Part shown: positions 5,454 to 5,842 of the stretch, piece by piece
How the letters are laid out: the number at the start of each line of letters is the position of its first letter
How positions within the stretch are numbered: the first letter of the stretch is position 1
Assembly: GCA_021823905.1 (NCBI GenBank)
Contig: JAKALX010000257.1
Coordinates: forward strand, 1-5,842
Direction of reading: 5' to 3'
Length of the DNA stretch: 5,842 bases
Origin: Chloroflexota bacterium
Lineage (GTDB): Bacteria > Chloroflexota > Dehalococcoidia > Tepidiformales > Tepidiformaceae
Made by a program: the position numbers and the translations under genes
The notes under the pieces: model-generated
Database searches by the model: none
Told to the model about the DNA's origin: nothing
Seen by the model: only the letters and a program-made list of their open reading frames with translations

Positions 5454-5567
5454 TGATCCGACGGTTGCGGTGGAGCTGCGTGGTCTCTCCCCAAGCCGGG
5501 TGCGAGACATAGCCGCATCTTGGTGTTCCGCTGTGAACGAAGCAGTTTGGGGCCCACCGTCGGATCA
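5454..5567. repeat. 12-bp inverted repeat bounding about 114 bp, possible small mobile remnant
   Basis: TGATCCGACGGT (5454-5465) and its exact reverse complement ACCGTCGGATCA (5556-5567) enclose 90 bases with no convincing gene. The outside flanks (GTTTGCCGG and GTTTGTCCC) share 6 of 9 bases, which is suggestive of, but not good enough for, a target duplication. It could be a MITE-like remnant, or a chance or structural repeat. Confidence 0.3.
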
Positions 5568-5589
5568 GTTTGTCCCGCGTTCGACAGTT

Positions 5590-5842
5590 CATGCTCGTGC
5601 CGCGCTTCGCTGGGGTTGCGCACCACGGCGTAGCGACGCCGAACGCTGCCCTCGTGGGTGACGACCTCCCTGATCTCCAGGTCCTCCCGTATCACCCGGA
5701 AGCGCCCCGCTCGCGACAACGCCGGGTGCAGCCTCCCAGCCGAGGACCGCAGCTTCTCCCCCACGATCACCTGCCCATCGCCGCGCTGGAAGGCGATCTC
5801 CTGCTCCTACCCCGTAAGACCACGATCCACCCCGTCTTCAGA
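5590..5842 (-). pseudogene. Fragment of an IS1634-like transposase, decayed, running off the right edge
   Basis: Read on the minus strand from the right edge, the frame gives DRGLTG, an in-frame TAG (5807-5809), then EIAFQRGDGQVIVGEKLRS, LSRAGRFRVIREDLEIREVV and RRRYAVVRNPSEA. This order (a QR-G-G-YIVGEKLR block, a GRY...NL.VKEV block, then RRYVV.RNPEEA) is that of the mid-region of IS1634-type IS4-superfamily transposases. Similarity fades after about 5590, where the frame continues with unrelated residues, so the element's C-terminal half is missing. The stop codon and the truncation together make it non-functional. No terminal repeat or target duplication of this element can be seen in the window. 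Confidence 0.62.

Noticed and set aside
5392..5661. An 89-codon plus-strand ORF from a GTG start
   Set aside because: It has no ribosome site, runs straight through the strong terminator at 5419-5448 and through the inverted repeat, and its last third is antisense to the IS1634-like relic.

Overview
This GC-rich window from a bacterium (probably Gram-negative, judging by the IPTL-CTERM-type surface protein; the phylum cannot be fixed) looks like the downstream edge of a ribosomally made peptide (RiPP) cluster of the lasso-peptide type, later split by an insertion sequence.

Positions 1-2305, plus strand: the C-terminal part of an HPr-kinase-like protein runs off the left edge. Four bases after its stop comes a complete asparagine-synthetase-like protein that has the ATP-binding SGGMDS loop but lacks the N-terminal glutaminase cysteine. 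That pair, translationally linked, is typical of lasso-peptide operons that carry a precursor-peptide kinase. The leader-binding protein (PqqD-like) and the transglutaminase-like leader peptidase are not in view and would have to lie upstream.

Positions 2481-4308: a complete ISKra4-family insertion sequence of 1812 bp (2489-4300). It has about 29-bp imperfect terminal inverted repeats starting GGGTG and an 8-bp target duplication, GCGTGGGT. Its two minus-strand ORFs overlap at an A5G5 run followed by a hairpin, which suggests a -1 programmed frameshift. Without the element, the cyclase would lie only about 315 bp from the next gene.

Positions 4325-5046, plus strand: an extended -10 sigma70-type promoter just outside the element drives a 201-residue secreted protein with a signal peptide, a beta-rich middle and an IPTL-type C-terminal sorting signal.

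Positions 5094-5448, plus strand: a compact transcription unit made of a TTGAAA-17-TATTGT promoter, a GGAGGG ribosome site, a 63-codon ORF and a strong intrinsic terminator. The small protein has a YxxPxV leader-like motif and a Gly/Ser-rich C-terminus with Asp at position 8 of a putative core (GAGGSKPDTNGYPNQA). It is the best candidate in the window for a lasso-type precursor, although the usual leader Thr is absent.

Positions 5449-5842: no intact gene. There is a 12-bp inverted repeat bounding about 114 bp, then a decayed minus-strand fragment of an IS1634-like transposase with an in-frame stop, running off the right edge.

Intergenic 2306-2480 holds only a weak hairpin. Working model (inference): the kinase and cyclase act on a small precursor, possibly the one at 5150-5341, and the IS has since pushed the two halves of the locus apart.
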